From Rhinopithecus roxellana (Eukaryota; Chordata; Mammalia; Primates; Cercopithecidae), in contig NC_044551.1 of the NCBI RefSeq assembly GCF_007565055.1, positions 99,844,266 through 99,908,265 of the forward strand: 64,000 nt of DNA. The letters are read 5' to 3'. Under the pieces are notes generated by a model. The model did no database searches, had not been told where the DNA came from, and was given only the letters and a program-made list of their open reading frames with translations. The position numbers were made by a program, and so were the translations under genes. Positions 1 to 9,475 of the stretch are shown piece after piece. How positions within the stretch are numbered: the stretch's first letter is position 1; each line of letters starts with the position of its first letter.

Positions 1-2522
1 CTATGGGGGAAGCATTGTCTGGGTTTATGATTCTGGATTAATGCCAGTGTCTATATTAATAAGAAAGGAAGGGTGGCTCTGTTCTGGTATTTAGCAGGGG
101 CAGGGAGTTCCCTCAGTTTATCTGACCTGACATGGTAAAAAAAAAAAAAAATGAACATGTTAGTATGAATAGCTATACAGTGGGAAGTCTCTAAGCAAGG
201 AGCTCTAATACAGTGATCAATGTCAACAAGAATGTTGCCATAGCATAGACCAGTATGCTTTTTAATTGATGGAGACCATCTTCAGGAGGAATACCATGTG
301 GTAGTAACAAAGGCAAATTCAGCTGAGAAATGAAGCTCATGGTACAATGTATTATATTGTACTTGCTCTCTTTTCTCTGTGCACATTTTTTGTGTGTAAC
401 ATGTTCTGTTTGCTTTAGCGGGTCACCACTTTATTAACAAATTTATGTTTCCTGTTTCTTTAAAGAACCACTTTCACCCTGACCACATTGCTATAGTGTC
501 ACTATGTTTCCTAATCAATTTCTGTAAACACATAACCATGGGGTCTATACAGCTTCAAGTGTCACATTTTACATGCCAATCCTGCTGCATGCTCCTGGCT
601 ACCTTGGCTGTTGTGCCACTTGAGCAGTCTCGCCATGTTCATAGGGGGTTTCCATTAATAGTTACATTTTTTTTTTCTGTGCAAATACCTCTCATGATCT
701 TCTGTCAGTGTTTTGCCTGTCTATTTGTTTGAAGAAAGTATTTGTCTTTATACCTGTTTGGGGCAGATTATTATTTCTGGACACAGTGCCACTAAGAAGA
801 TTTGCTCTTAAAAAAAAACACATACACACACCTCATCTCTCTATTCTTTCCCATTTGAAACTGTCATATCTGGTTGACAAGGACTAATGCCTATCTCTGC
901 ACACAAAATCCCATTGCAAACAGAAAAATCTCACAGCATTTTTGGAAAATTTTCCTGTTTCCTTAGACTTCTTCTCACTTATTTGTTCTAGGCTTCATAA
1001 CTGAAAACTCAACAGTTTTCTATTTTTATCTGGGGGTTCAGGCATATCTGGTCTTGTTTGGACATTGTTGTGACAATCCAAGAGTTTCCTTCTGCCCGGG
1101 AAAGATAATATATTTTGCTTAATGCTGGAGTTTAGAACCATCTGGAAAAACCTGGTGAGCTATTGGGTGGCCTCATTTCACAAAAGTCTGTTTGAAAGTT
1201 AAAGCTAAGGAGACTTCCAGGTGAGAAAACATCCTAAGGGAAGAATCTGGCTATAGTAAGTTGGCCCAGTAACTTATCCCTTCTTTATTGAAGGCAAGCG
1301 CAGGCCACGAGCACAGCACTGTTGCTTTGACATTTGTCTTTCTTCTGCCCAACTCCATGGAAGTACGTTCGGGTACTTGGCAGAGAAGGCTAAGAGTAAA
1401 AAGTAAAGAGTGTCGTACTGAACTCTGAAATATATATCGAGGGCCCAGCTCTTCTCTGAGTACCTACTAATATGGTAAAATGTCAAAACTGTCATCTCAA
1501 ACTCTCCCCTAGCTCTGGAATTTGGACAGCTCAAACTAATCATCAGACAGGAACACTGTGGCCAGAGGAACTGTGGGAAAAACAGCAATTGCTGAGACAG
1601 GAGCAGAGAGGCTCTTCTAACCCCACTGCAACAATAGAGAATAAAGTCAAGGACCTGGGAAATATCAATGGAACTGGAAAACTGCCTTCTACAGCCAATC
1701 GACTAGCTGTGGCGACTGGCATGCCCCCTGCTCTGCCTATCAGAGTAGTATGACTAGCAGTGGGAGGGGGTGCTCTTGAGCATGTGCAAAATAACTTTGT
1801 GTGTGGAACTCCAAGGAGTAATTATAGAAAGGGGGTCCTAAGCCAGGTTAGAGCCTAAATTTAATTAAATTTAAGCGGTCTGGTCATTAGGGACATTTGC
1901 AGACATGAGTTATGTTTGAAAAGATAATAGTATGATGACCATAGAAAAGTAATGCTTTGGCAGGAGTTATATTATTTTTAAACCTTGAGGCAATATGTGG
2001 TAAATGTTTTAATATAATACAAAGCAGAAGGTTTTGTCTATGTTAAATCAAATGTGGCCACTTAGGCAATTATTTCTACATCTATATTCTTGCGTCAATC
2101 TTCAAATGCTTTCATTCCATTTACATTAAAAAAGAATCAGAATGTAAGTTTCCAAATTCCAGATTTCAGCAAATTTTATTCTGCGCACACACATTGTGTG
2201 CAGAAAGGAGTGATTGGTTCAAGTGTCTGCTTTCATAGACAGGAAATAAGACTTCACTCAGTGCCCAGATCAGCTGTGTACATCAAGAGCAGGTTTGATT
2301 TTCATCCATTTCTGCCTCAATAATGCCTTCCATCTGCCATCAACTTGCAAATCCCTCCATCCTGAAAAACAGATGAATCTTTTGAGTGATCTTGAAAAAT
2401 CAGCCCGTTCACATGAAGGGACAGGGAAATAGGTTTCTATTTTTTGCCAAGTGTTTTCTCATCAGGTTTTTTTCCAACGTGCATTCTTTAGGTTGACTTA
2501 ACAGGTAAAGAGTAGAAAGTGA
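1..2522. other. No recognised gene or clear repeat
   Basis: Mostly AT-rich sequence with short A runs (for example 137-150) and a short CA-rich patch near 820. I see no splice-bounded exon, no RNA gene and no clear repeat family. The longest open frames (445-732 plus and 1472-1753 plus) have no recognisable domain. The latter is treated as a weak observation in the findings. Confidence 0.5.
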
Positions 2523-2829
2523 GGCTGGGTGTGGTGGCTCACGCCTGTAATCCCAGCCCTTTGGGAGGCCAAGGTGGGTGGATCACTCGAGGTCAGGAGT
2601 TCCAGACCAGCCTGGCCAAAATGGTGAAACCCCATCTCTACTAAAAATGCAAAAATTAGCCGGGGCTAGTGGTGCACAATGGCGATCCAGCTACTTGGGA
2701 GGCTAAAGCAGGAGAATGGCCTGAACCCAGGAGGTGGAGGTTACAGAGCTGAAATTGTGCTACTGTACTCCAGCCTGGGCAGGGCAACAGAGTGAGTAAG
2801 ACTCTGTCTCAAACAAAACAAAAAAAAAA
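2523..2829 (+). mobile_element. Alu SINE, complete, plus strand
   Basis: Starts with the Alu head GGCTGGGTGTGGTGGCTCAC, has both arms, and ends in an A-rich tail (AAACAAAACA then A9). Several substitutions in the right arm, such as a stretch near 2665-2690, point to an older copy of AluS or AluJ age. No flanking duplication was recognised. Confidence 0.95.
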
Positions 2830-3294
2830 GGCATTCCATCAGAGTGAAAATCCATAGATTTAATATACTGGTGGCCCAGTTTTCAGTGAGAAGTCCTAGA
2901 GGAAATATAATCTAATCTATTAACCTAAGGGAGAAAGGCTGTTTGCAGTCATACTCATTGCTCACACACATTTATTAGCCTAACTTTCCTACTTGGATTA
3001 TCTAGAGACAAAAATATACTCCAGGAATGTTTTTGCTTCCTACTGGATATTAAAACTACGGTACAATAATTTGAACATTATATTGCTGACCTAAGTATAG
3101 ACAAAGACGTCTATCAAAAAGGATAGAAAACCCAGCAAAAGACCCAATAATGAAATAATCAGAATTTCAAACCAATGGGGAAAGATTTGTGTGATATTAG
3201 CATAACTGGGTAGCCATCTGAAGAAAAATGAAATTGAACTCTTAAGCCAAGATAAATTCCAGATTGATCAATGTTTAATAAGAAAAAAATCACA

Positions 3295-3564
3295 GTTTGG
3301 GAGGCCAAAGTGGGTGAATCACTTGAGGTCAGGAGTTTGAGACCAGCCTGACCAACATGGAGAAACCCTGTCTCTACTAAACATACAAAATTAGCTGAGT
3401 GTGGTGGCACATGCCTGTAATTCCAGCTACTCAGGAGGCTGAGGCAGGAGAATCCCTTGAACCCGGGAAGTGGAGGTTGCAGCAAGCCGAGATTGTGCCT
3501 TTCCACTCCAGCCTGGGCAATAAGAACAAAACTCCATCTCAAAAAAAGAAAAAGAAAAAAAAAA
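3295..3564 (+). mobile_element. Alu SINE, 5'-truncated, plus strand
   Basis: The element begins inside the left arm at TTTGGGAGGCC, lacking about 35 bp of the head, and runs to an A-rich tail with G interruptions. It is flanked by the direct repeat AAAAAAATCACA (3283-3294 and around 3558-3569). This is a target-site duplication, so the truncation happened at insertion. Confidence 0.93.
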
Positions 3565-3689
3565 TCACAAAGATAATAAAATGTGTCACAATTTTAAAAT
3601 ATAATTTTAAATTTGATATAAAATCTGGAAGCCAGAAAAAAGATTGATCTAAGTTCAACTACAAAAACTTTTGCAGGACCATCTTCCAT

Positions 3690-4565
3690 CAAAAGTAAGC
3701 AAACAAAAATGTTGTCAAAGGAGAAAAAAGGGATTTACAACTTGTGTTACAGACAAAGGGTGAATTTTGTTAATATTGACAGGTCTCTTAAAATTCAAAA
3801 GAAAAAAATGAATAGACTAATAGAGAAATGGGCAAAGATTATGATCAGGAATAGTATTGTAAACGTCTAAAATGCATGTAAATATATGCAAGTTTTATAT
3901 AAGAGAAATACCAAGACTACAAATTTTCTACACAGCAGATTTGCAAAGAGCTAATCAACACACAGTACTGACATGGTGTAGAGCCTATAATGTAGGATCA
4001 CATATATCTGGTCAGAAATTTGATAATATATTTCAAAATATGTAATACATGTCCTTTTACAGAGCACTGCCACTTCTGTATATATATAGTTATAATCATA
4101 AAGACAAGAGATGACCTCCAAACAAAGATAATTGTAGTAACATTATTAATAACAAATGATTGAAAGCAAATGCATTCAATAAGAAATTTGTTAAAAGTAG
4201 TTATTTTCATATTGTAAAATACTATGTAACAATGTAAAATAATGAGTCTGCTGTAATACACTGTATCTTCAAGACATATTATTAGAAGGGAAGATTAAGA
4301 TTTAGTACGGTGTGCATAGTCTGTTACTTATAGATCCATATATTCATTAGCTATATGCAAAGAATTATTTCTCTGGAAGTAAACCCCCCACCCAAATCAC
4401 AGAGTACCTCAGGGAAGATGTCTTAGAAATTTGTTTCTGGGGACATAAATGGTGACAGTGGGACAGGGGTGGGAGAGAGAATTCCTTTTTACTGGATAGC
4501 CACATGTGTTTTTGAACTTTATCCTTTATGTATGAACTATTCTAAAAATGATTAGAATCTCAAAT
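3690..4565 (+). mobile_element. Old L1 (L1M-type) 3' region, plus strand
   Basis: The part near 3800-3850 resembles the diverged end of L1 ORF2. The part from about 4230 to 4560, with its CTCTGGAAG, GGGACAGGGGTGGGAG and TTTTGAACTTTATCC segments, resembles the 3' UTR of ancient L1M elements. It is heavily mutated, with no open frame of use. The family is by resemblance only and the ends are approximate. Confidence 0.5.
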
Positions 4566-4822
4566 GTAAATATGTGAATAATGGCCAGGCTCTTTGCCAT
4601 TTAAGCCTCAAGCTTATCAACCATCTCTCTCTAATTGCAGCAATTGTAGTGCTATTATAGACTAGCCAGCTTTTCTTCTATTAATAATTTCCTGAAGGAG
4701 CGGAGCATCTCGAGATGTGAGTGTAAGTATTCTTGTAAATATTTTTTGTTTTACTGTTTTTTTTTCTCCCAAAGAAGAGAGAATACCAAGGAATTTACTT
4801 TCAAATGTTACAAGAATTAATT

Positions 4823-5082
4823 GCTGAGGCGGGTGGATCATGAGGTCAGGAGATCGAGACCATCCTGGCTAACATGGTGAAACCCCGTCTCTACTAAAAA
4901 TACAAAAAAAAAAAAAAAAAAAAAAAAAAATTAGCTGGGCATGGTGGCAGGCACCTGTAGTCCTAGCAACTCGGGAGGCTGAGGCAGGAGAATGGCGTGA
5001 ACCCAGGAGGCGAAGCTTGCGGTGAGCCGAGATTGCGCCACTGCACTCGAGCCTGGGCGACAGAGCGAGACTCTGTCTCCAA

Positions 5083-5111
<29 letters not shown>
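4823..5111 (+). mobile_element. AluY-like SINE, 5'-truncated, with expanded middle A-run and TA tail
   Basis: Starts at the GCTGAGGCGGGTGGATCA part of the left arm. The A-rich linker between the arms has grown to 27 A (4904-4930). The tail A run ends at 5092 and passes into a TA microsatellite (about 5091-5110). ATTAATT occurs on both sides (before 4823 and near 5108) and may be the target duplication. The right arm is close to AluY, so this is fairly young. Confidence 0.92.
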
Positions 5112-5113
<2 letters not shown>

Positions 5114-5563
5114 TAAAACGTAAGGTTATCACTTTAATTGTTACTGTATAGCACACAATTGCAGGAGAGTGTTTTAATCTTGGCACTATTAACATTTTGT
5201 GCTGGAGAGTTTGTTGTTATGGAGCCTGTCCTGTGTTTATAAGATGTTTAGCAAAATTCCCAGACTGTACCCACTAGATTCTAGTTGAAACTTGCCACCC
5301 CCAAGCTATGACTACATAAAGTGCCTCTGGATTCTGGAAAATGTGCCCGAGGCACAAAAATCCCTGCCCTGTACCTCTCCTTCTCCCATCAGTTGAGAAC
5401 TACTGAATTATAGTCAATCAGCATTTATACTGTCCCCAGATACGCAAAGCTCTAAGCTAGTGTATGTGAAGTCTTGCTTTTCTTTGTGTGTGTTTCTACA
5501 TAGTTTTTATTTATTTATTTATTTTTATTTTTATGCCTGAATAAACATTGTAAGGTGGCTTTA
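5112..5563. other. Unique AT-rich spacer with TTTA tract
   Basis: No gene is seen. A TTTA/TTTTA simple tract lies at about 5505-5534, just upstream of the LTR that starts at 5564. Confidence 0.6.
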
Positions 5564-5931
5564 TGTCCGGAATTGGTTCCTTCCCGTGGGTTCTAGGTCT
5601 TGCTGACTTCAAGAATGAAGCCACGGACCTTCGTGGTGTTACAGCTCTTAAAGATGGTGTGTCGGAGTTTCTTCCTTCAGATGTGTCCAGAGTTTCCTCT
5701 TTCTAGTGGGTTTGTGGTCTTGCTAACTTCAAGAATGAAGCTGTGGACCTTTGCCGCGAGTATTATACCTCTTAAAGGTGGTGCCGACCCAAAGAGTGAG
5801 CAGCAGCAAGATTTACTGTGAAGAGCTAAAGAACACAGCTTCCACAGTGTGGAAGGGGACCTGAGTGGTTTGGGGCTGCTGGCTGGGGGTGGTCAGCTTT
5901 TATTCCCTTATTTGGCCCCGCCCCACGTCCT

Positions 5932-6114
5932 GCTGATTGGTCCATTTTACAGAGCGCTGATCGGTCCATTTTACAGAGTGCTGATTGGTGCATTTACAAC
6001 CCTTTAGACAGAGTGCTGATTGGTGTGTTTTTACAGAGTGCTGATTGGTGTGTTTTTACAGAGTGCTGATTGGTGCATTTATAATCCTTTAGCTAGACAC
6101 AGAGTGCTGATTGG
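5932..6114 (+). promoter_or_regulatory. Tandem inverted CCAAT-box array in the older LTR
   Basis: GCTGAT(T/C)GG units start at 5932, 5955, 5980, 6015, 6040, 6065 and 6106. A further unit is interrupted at 6131, and two more units lie beyond the provirus at 10582 and 10623. Each intact unit holds ATTGG, the reverse complement of the CCAAT core bound by NF-Y. The second unit has ATCGG, so its core is broken. This is typical U3 enhancer architecture; actual binding is inferred. Confidence 0.65.
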
Positions 6115-6131
6115 TGCGTTTTCACGGAGTG

Positions 6132-6136
6132 CTGAT
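6132..6136. repeat. Provirus target-site duplication, left copy (CTGAT)
   Basis: CTGAT directly precedes the TG of the 5' LTR. The same five bases directly follow the CA of the 3' LTR at 10558-10562. Removing the provirus and one copy restores a continuous GAGTG-CTGAT-GGGTGCG unit of the host LTR. Confidence 0.92.
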
Positions 6137-6155
6137 TGTTTGGATGAACGGAGGC

Positions 6156-6174
6156 AAGATGGCGCACTTCCGGG
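6156..6174 (+). promoter_or_regulatory. YY1-like and ETS-like motifs at the LTR start
   Basis: AAGATGGCG (6156-6164) matches the YY1 core. ACTTCCGGG (6166-6174) contains the reverse complement of an ETS GGAA core (CCGGAAGT). Both are unchanged in the 3' LTR at the same offset. Function is inferred from motif identity only. Confidence 0.45.
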
Positions 6175-6532
6175 TTCTTCATCCCCCCAACTTTTTCCGC
6201 GCGCGCGAAAATCCAGCCGGTGACCCGGGAAGGTGCAGACCAACTAGGCATGTGCCAGGTGATGTCAATCTGAAGAGACCAAGATTTACCTGGTCGCACC
6301 TGTGGAACGCCCCCTGACACGCCCGTGCCCCGCCTATTGCCCTCCCACTCCTAGAAAAGCCGCTCCGGAGGCACGCCACGCGCGGCCTTCCTCAGTCCTC
6401 CACTCCTGTCGGGATGTCAGGACTGTGGGAACTCCGTCCGAGAGCTGTACGGGTGACTCTGGGGGCCCCTTTTGTCGGGGGGCCAACAGACCTCTCCCTA
6501 CCCACCTTCTTCCCTTGAAGCTAGGTGACCAA

Positions 6533-6538
6533 AATAAA
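6533..6538 (+). terminator. LTR polyadenylation signal AATAAA
   Basis: AATAAA lies 396 bp into the LTR, followed about 20-60 bp on by T-rich and GT-rich sequence (TTCTTTTGTACC, CTGGTGGTCTT), as expected for an R-U5 polyadenylation site. The equivalent in the 3' LTR is at 10475-10480. Confidence 0.75.
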
Positions 6539-6617
6539 CTTGCAGTTTTGCTCCTACCCTTGCCTAGTCGCTGGTTCTTTTGTACCCGCTCTGGTGGTCT
6601 TAGAAAAACAAAACAGT

Positions 6618-6635
6618 GGGTGCCGAAACCCGGGA
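6618..6635 (+). other. Primer binding site, tRNA-Phe type
   Basis: Two bases after the LTR end, GGGTGCCGAAACCCGGGA matches the complement of the 3' end of tRNA-Phe at 17 of 18 positions; only the first base differs. This assigns the provirus to the F-primed class I ERVs. Confidence 0.85.
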
Positions 6636-6742
6636 GGAGACCCCTCCTCAGGCCTCTAAGGGTTGAGGAACCTCCTCCTGCTCCCACGCAGCAGACGGAC
6701 CAGGACCTGAGACCCGCTTCCCTCACTCCCACGGCCTCTCTG

Positions 6743-6750
6743 GGGTAAGT
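6743..6750 (+). promoter_or_regulatory. Candidate major 5' splice donor (GG/GTAAGT)
   Basis: GGGGTAAGT at 6742-6750 is a near-ideal donor, placed in the leader between primer binding site and gag. This is the usual position of the donor for spliced env RNA. Use is inferred. Confidence 0.55.
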
Positions 6751-6989
6751 GCCCTTGTCTCCTCTTTACGTCCCTCGGCCAGAAATCCTGCGCAGGTCCG
6801 GGGTCCATTTGGAGCCACCAAGTGGCTCGGGAGACCCGTTCAGGACGGAGACATCCGCCTGAAGGTAATCTCCACTTAGGCTTCAAGAGCCTCTCGTCTG
6901 TCTCTGCTGGTTCCAAAGGACGCTTTGAAGCCAGGCAGGGATCCATTCCCATGTCCATTGGGTCCATTGTGTAAGTAAAGAGGAAACAA

Positions 6990-8603
6990 ATGGGAAACCC
7001 CCAGTCCAAATTTCCAAAGAGCACCCCCTTAGGGTGCCTCCTAGCCAATTTAAAAACCTTCCAGCTTGAACAAGACCTTAGGAGGAAGCGGTTAATTTTC
7101 CTTTCCACTGTGGCGTGATCGACCTCAGCAATTTCTGCCAGCGGCTAGGCAAGTGGTCTGAAATTAATTACGTACAAGGCTTTTGGGCCTTACGCTCTCG
7201 TCCCGACCTGTGTAGCCGATGCTCTTTGGCCCAAGTTATGCTAGCCAAGGACGCCGGCTCACAGGAACCCGAAAAAGAGGAGTCCTCATTCCTTTCTGTT
7301 CAGCCGGAGGATCTAGGGTTTCCCTCACTTCCGCCCTATACTTCTCCTCCCTCCGCTTGGACTCCTCCTTCCTTTTCCTTACCTACTAGTAATCCACTCA
7401 GTCCCGTGCTTCCTTCGGGGCCCCCAACTGGCTGTCTTGAGTCTCCTGTCTCTGCACACACCCGCTCTAAGTGCCCTGCTGATGCCTCCACTCCTGCCCC
7501 ACACCCTCCTACAGTGTTAGCACCTTTGCGAGAGGTGGCTGGGGCGGAGGGGGTAGTCAGAGTGCATGTCTCTTTTTCATTGGCCGATCTTTCCAAAATT
7601 GAGAAGCGTTTAGGGGATTTCTCAGCTAATCCCACCGTCTACATAAAGGAATTTAGATACCTTTGTCAGGCCTATGACTTAACTTGGCATGACCTCCAGG
7701 TTATCCTAACCTCCACCTTAAACCCTGAGGAGCAAGAGCGCATCCTAGCGGCCGCCAGGCAGCACGCCAACCAACTACATTTAACTGACGCCACCATCCC
7801 ACTAGGGGAGCAAGCAGTCCCCTCGGCAGACCCGGACTGGAACTATCAAGCAAACCAGCCTGGGCGCCGTAGGCGAGACATAATGGTTCAGTGTTTGTTG
7901 GCTGGTATGCAAACAGCCTCAAACAAAACTGTAAATTTTAACAAATTAAAAGAAATTATTCAAAATCCAGAAGAAAATCCAGCCGCATTCTTAAATAGGC
8001 TGACTGAGGTTCTAACCCAATATACCCGGTTAGATCCGGCCTCCCCCACAGGGGCCACCATTTTGGCGTCTTATTTCATTTCTCAATCAGCTCCTGACAT
8101 TCGTAAGAAACTTCAGAAGGTAGAGGATGGTCCTCAGGCACCAATACAAGACCTGGTTAAATTAGCCTTTAAGGTCTATAACTCCAGAGAGGAGACGGCT
8201 GAGGCAGTGCGACAGGCACGCCTCAAACAGAAGGCCCAGCTCCTAGCAGCGGCTTTACGGCCCAGTTGTAACCCCAGACCAGAGAGCACATACTCCGCAG
8301 ACTCCAAGGCTACGAAAGGAGCCTGCTATAAGTGCGGCAAGGCGGGACACTATGCCAACAGGTGTCCGCAAGGTCCCCGAGCCCCAACGCAGCCTTGCCT
8401 TAAGTGCAAGGCGTCAGGACATTGGGCCACTGAATGTCCTAAGCCTCGTCCACCAGCAACTCTGCCCTGCTTGCCAGCAGGGAGGACACTGGAAGTCTGA
8501 TTGCCCCACCCTGAGAACAGGTGCTGCGTCTCCACGTGACCCCCTTTCCCAGGATCCTGGGAGCTCCTTCCAGCTCCTACATCTGGACGACAACGACAAC
8601 TGA
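6990..8603 (+). pseudogene. gag, disrupted but with a 461-codon open stretch
   Basis: Gag would assemble the viral core. An ATG at 6990 starts a matrix with MGNPQSK, a possible myristoylation signal, but that frame stops at 7116-7118 where a deletion or frameshift interrupts matrix. Another frame is open from 7115 to 8500; its first codon there is GTG, so it is not a natural start. In this stretch, residues 5-40 look like matrix C-terminus. Residues 70-140 are proline-rich with a PPY late-domain-like motif near 73-75. Residues 145-375 are capsid with a major-homology-like segment near 281-308. CCHC knuckles lie at 404-417 and 428-441. A third CCHC (8463-8504) lies in the other frame, which reaches a TGA at 8601. 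The polyprotein cannot be made whole as it stands. Confidence 0.88.
8463..8504 (+). other. Third CCHC zinc knuckle, out of frame with the main gag stretch
   Basis: In the frame that is also open around 8352-8603, the pattern C-x2-C-x4-H-x4-C is present, directly after the two knuckles read in the main frame. The main frame ends at 8500 without it, so a frameshift between about 8445 and 8463 separates them. Confidence 0.7.
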
Positions 8604-8890
8604 AGGTGCCGAGACTCGGGGACCCCCATCACCCTCGCCGAGCCGCGGGTAACTCTCCTGGTAGCGGGTAAGACAATTAATTTTTTAATAGATAGGCTAC
8701 CTATTCTGTTTTGCCGTCCTTCTCTGGACCTAGCCTTCAATCCGATATCTCTGTAGTAGGAGTAGACGGAAAGCCATCCACCCCACGAAAAACTCCACTC
8801 CTTAACTGCTGCCTGGCCAACAACTACTTTGTGCACTCGTTCCTCATTATACCCTCATGCCCTACCCCCTTACTAGGCCGAGACATCCTG
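8604..8890 (+). pseudogene. pro (aspartic protease), inactivated
   Basis: Retroviral protease cuts the Gag and Pol precursors. The start is read in the same frame as the end of gag, separated only by TGA 8601-8603. It reaches the active-site aspartate (codon 8691-8693) after the segment KTINFLID. The residues that should complete the D-T/S-G triad are missing, and reading moves to another frame directly afterwards, which implies a small non-triplet deletion. The C-terminal family motif PLLGRDIL is present at 8867-8890 in the new frame. No active enzyme can result. Confidence 0.8.
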
Positions 8891-9475
8891 AGCACCTTAA
8901 AGGCCTCCATATACATTCCCACCAACTCATCCACTCCCCTTCAACCCCCTCATGACCTGTTGCTCATGCTTTGTGCAAGTGCACAGGCTCCTCCTATGTC
9001 GCCCCCAACCCCCATCTTCCCTATTTCTGTACACCCTCAAGTGTGGGACACTTCCACCCCGGTCATAGCTGCTCACCACCCACCAATTCTCGTCAAGCTC
9101 AAAGATCCCACTCGTTTCCCAAACCGCCCCCAATTCTCTCTCTCTCCGACACATCTACAAGGTTTAAAGCCAATTATCACGCGACTACTTAGCCAACATA
9201 TTCTTGTCCGCACACATTCCCCCTGTAACACTCCAATACTTCCAGTTAAAAAGGCAGATGGAACGTATAGGTTAGTACAGGATCTTCGGCTAGTCAATGA
9301 AGCCACCCGTCCCATGCACCCTGTAGTTCCCAACCCTTACACCCTTCTGTCCCATATCCCCACCAATTCTACTTATTTTACTGTGCTAGACCTTAAGGAT
9401 GCTTTCTTTACCATACCCCTACACACAGACTGCCCAATCCTTCCTTTCCGTTATTCAACTCCAAATTCATCCTGA
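8891..9475 (+). pseudogene. pol fragment: N-terminal part of reverse transcriptase
   Basis: Continues in the frame of the protease C-terminus and stays open to 9475. Recognisable are the fingers segment ILPVKKADGTYRLVQDLR (about 9236-9289) and polymerase motif A, VLDLKDAFF, with its catalytic aspartate (about 9383-9409). The catalytic YxDD motif, thumb, RNase H and integrase are absent. Soon after motif A the sequence changes to env, so a large internal deletion has removed most of pol. The break lies at about 9440-9475. Confidence 0.85.

Larger units (their letters stand above)
5564..6136 (+). mobile_element. Older class I ERV LTR, 5' part, split by the provirus
   Basis: The LTR begins TGTCCGGAATTGG. 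It contains two diverged copies of a module beginning TTCTAGGTCTTGCTGACTTC or its like (about 5590-5640 and 5712-5765), then a row of GCTGATTGGT units. The sequence resumes after the inserted provirus at 10563. I associate it with the LTR1/HUERS-P2 group of class I ERVs, from memory and with low certainty. Many point differences between its internal repeats show that it is much older than the provirus inside it. Confidence 0.8.
6137..6615 (+). repeat. 5' LTR of the HERV-F-type provirus
   Basis: Begins TGTTTGGATGAACGG and ends AAAACAAAACA. It is GC-rich, with a GCGCGCGCG run at 6199-6207. It is aligned end to end with the 3' LTR, with no gaps and three substitutions. No convincing TATA box was seen; initiation may rely on the GC-rich and YY1/ETS-like segments. 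R/U5 limits are not determined beyond the polyadenylation signal at 6533. Confidence 0.95.

Noticed and set aside
6302..6748. 148-codon open frame across the 5' LTR
   Set aside because: The LTR part recurs at 10244-10561 and is GC-rich with few stops; it covers the polyadenylation signal and primer binding site, so it is not a gene.
7115..7117. Start codon for the 461-codon gag frame
   Set aside because: The first codon is GTG, and the matrix-like ATG lies upstream at 6990 in another frame, so this is not a biological start.
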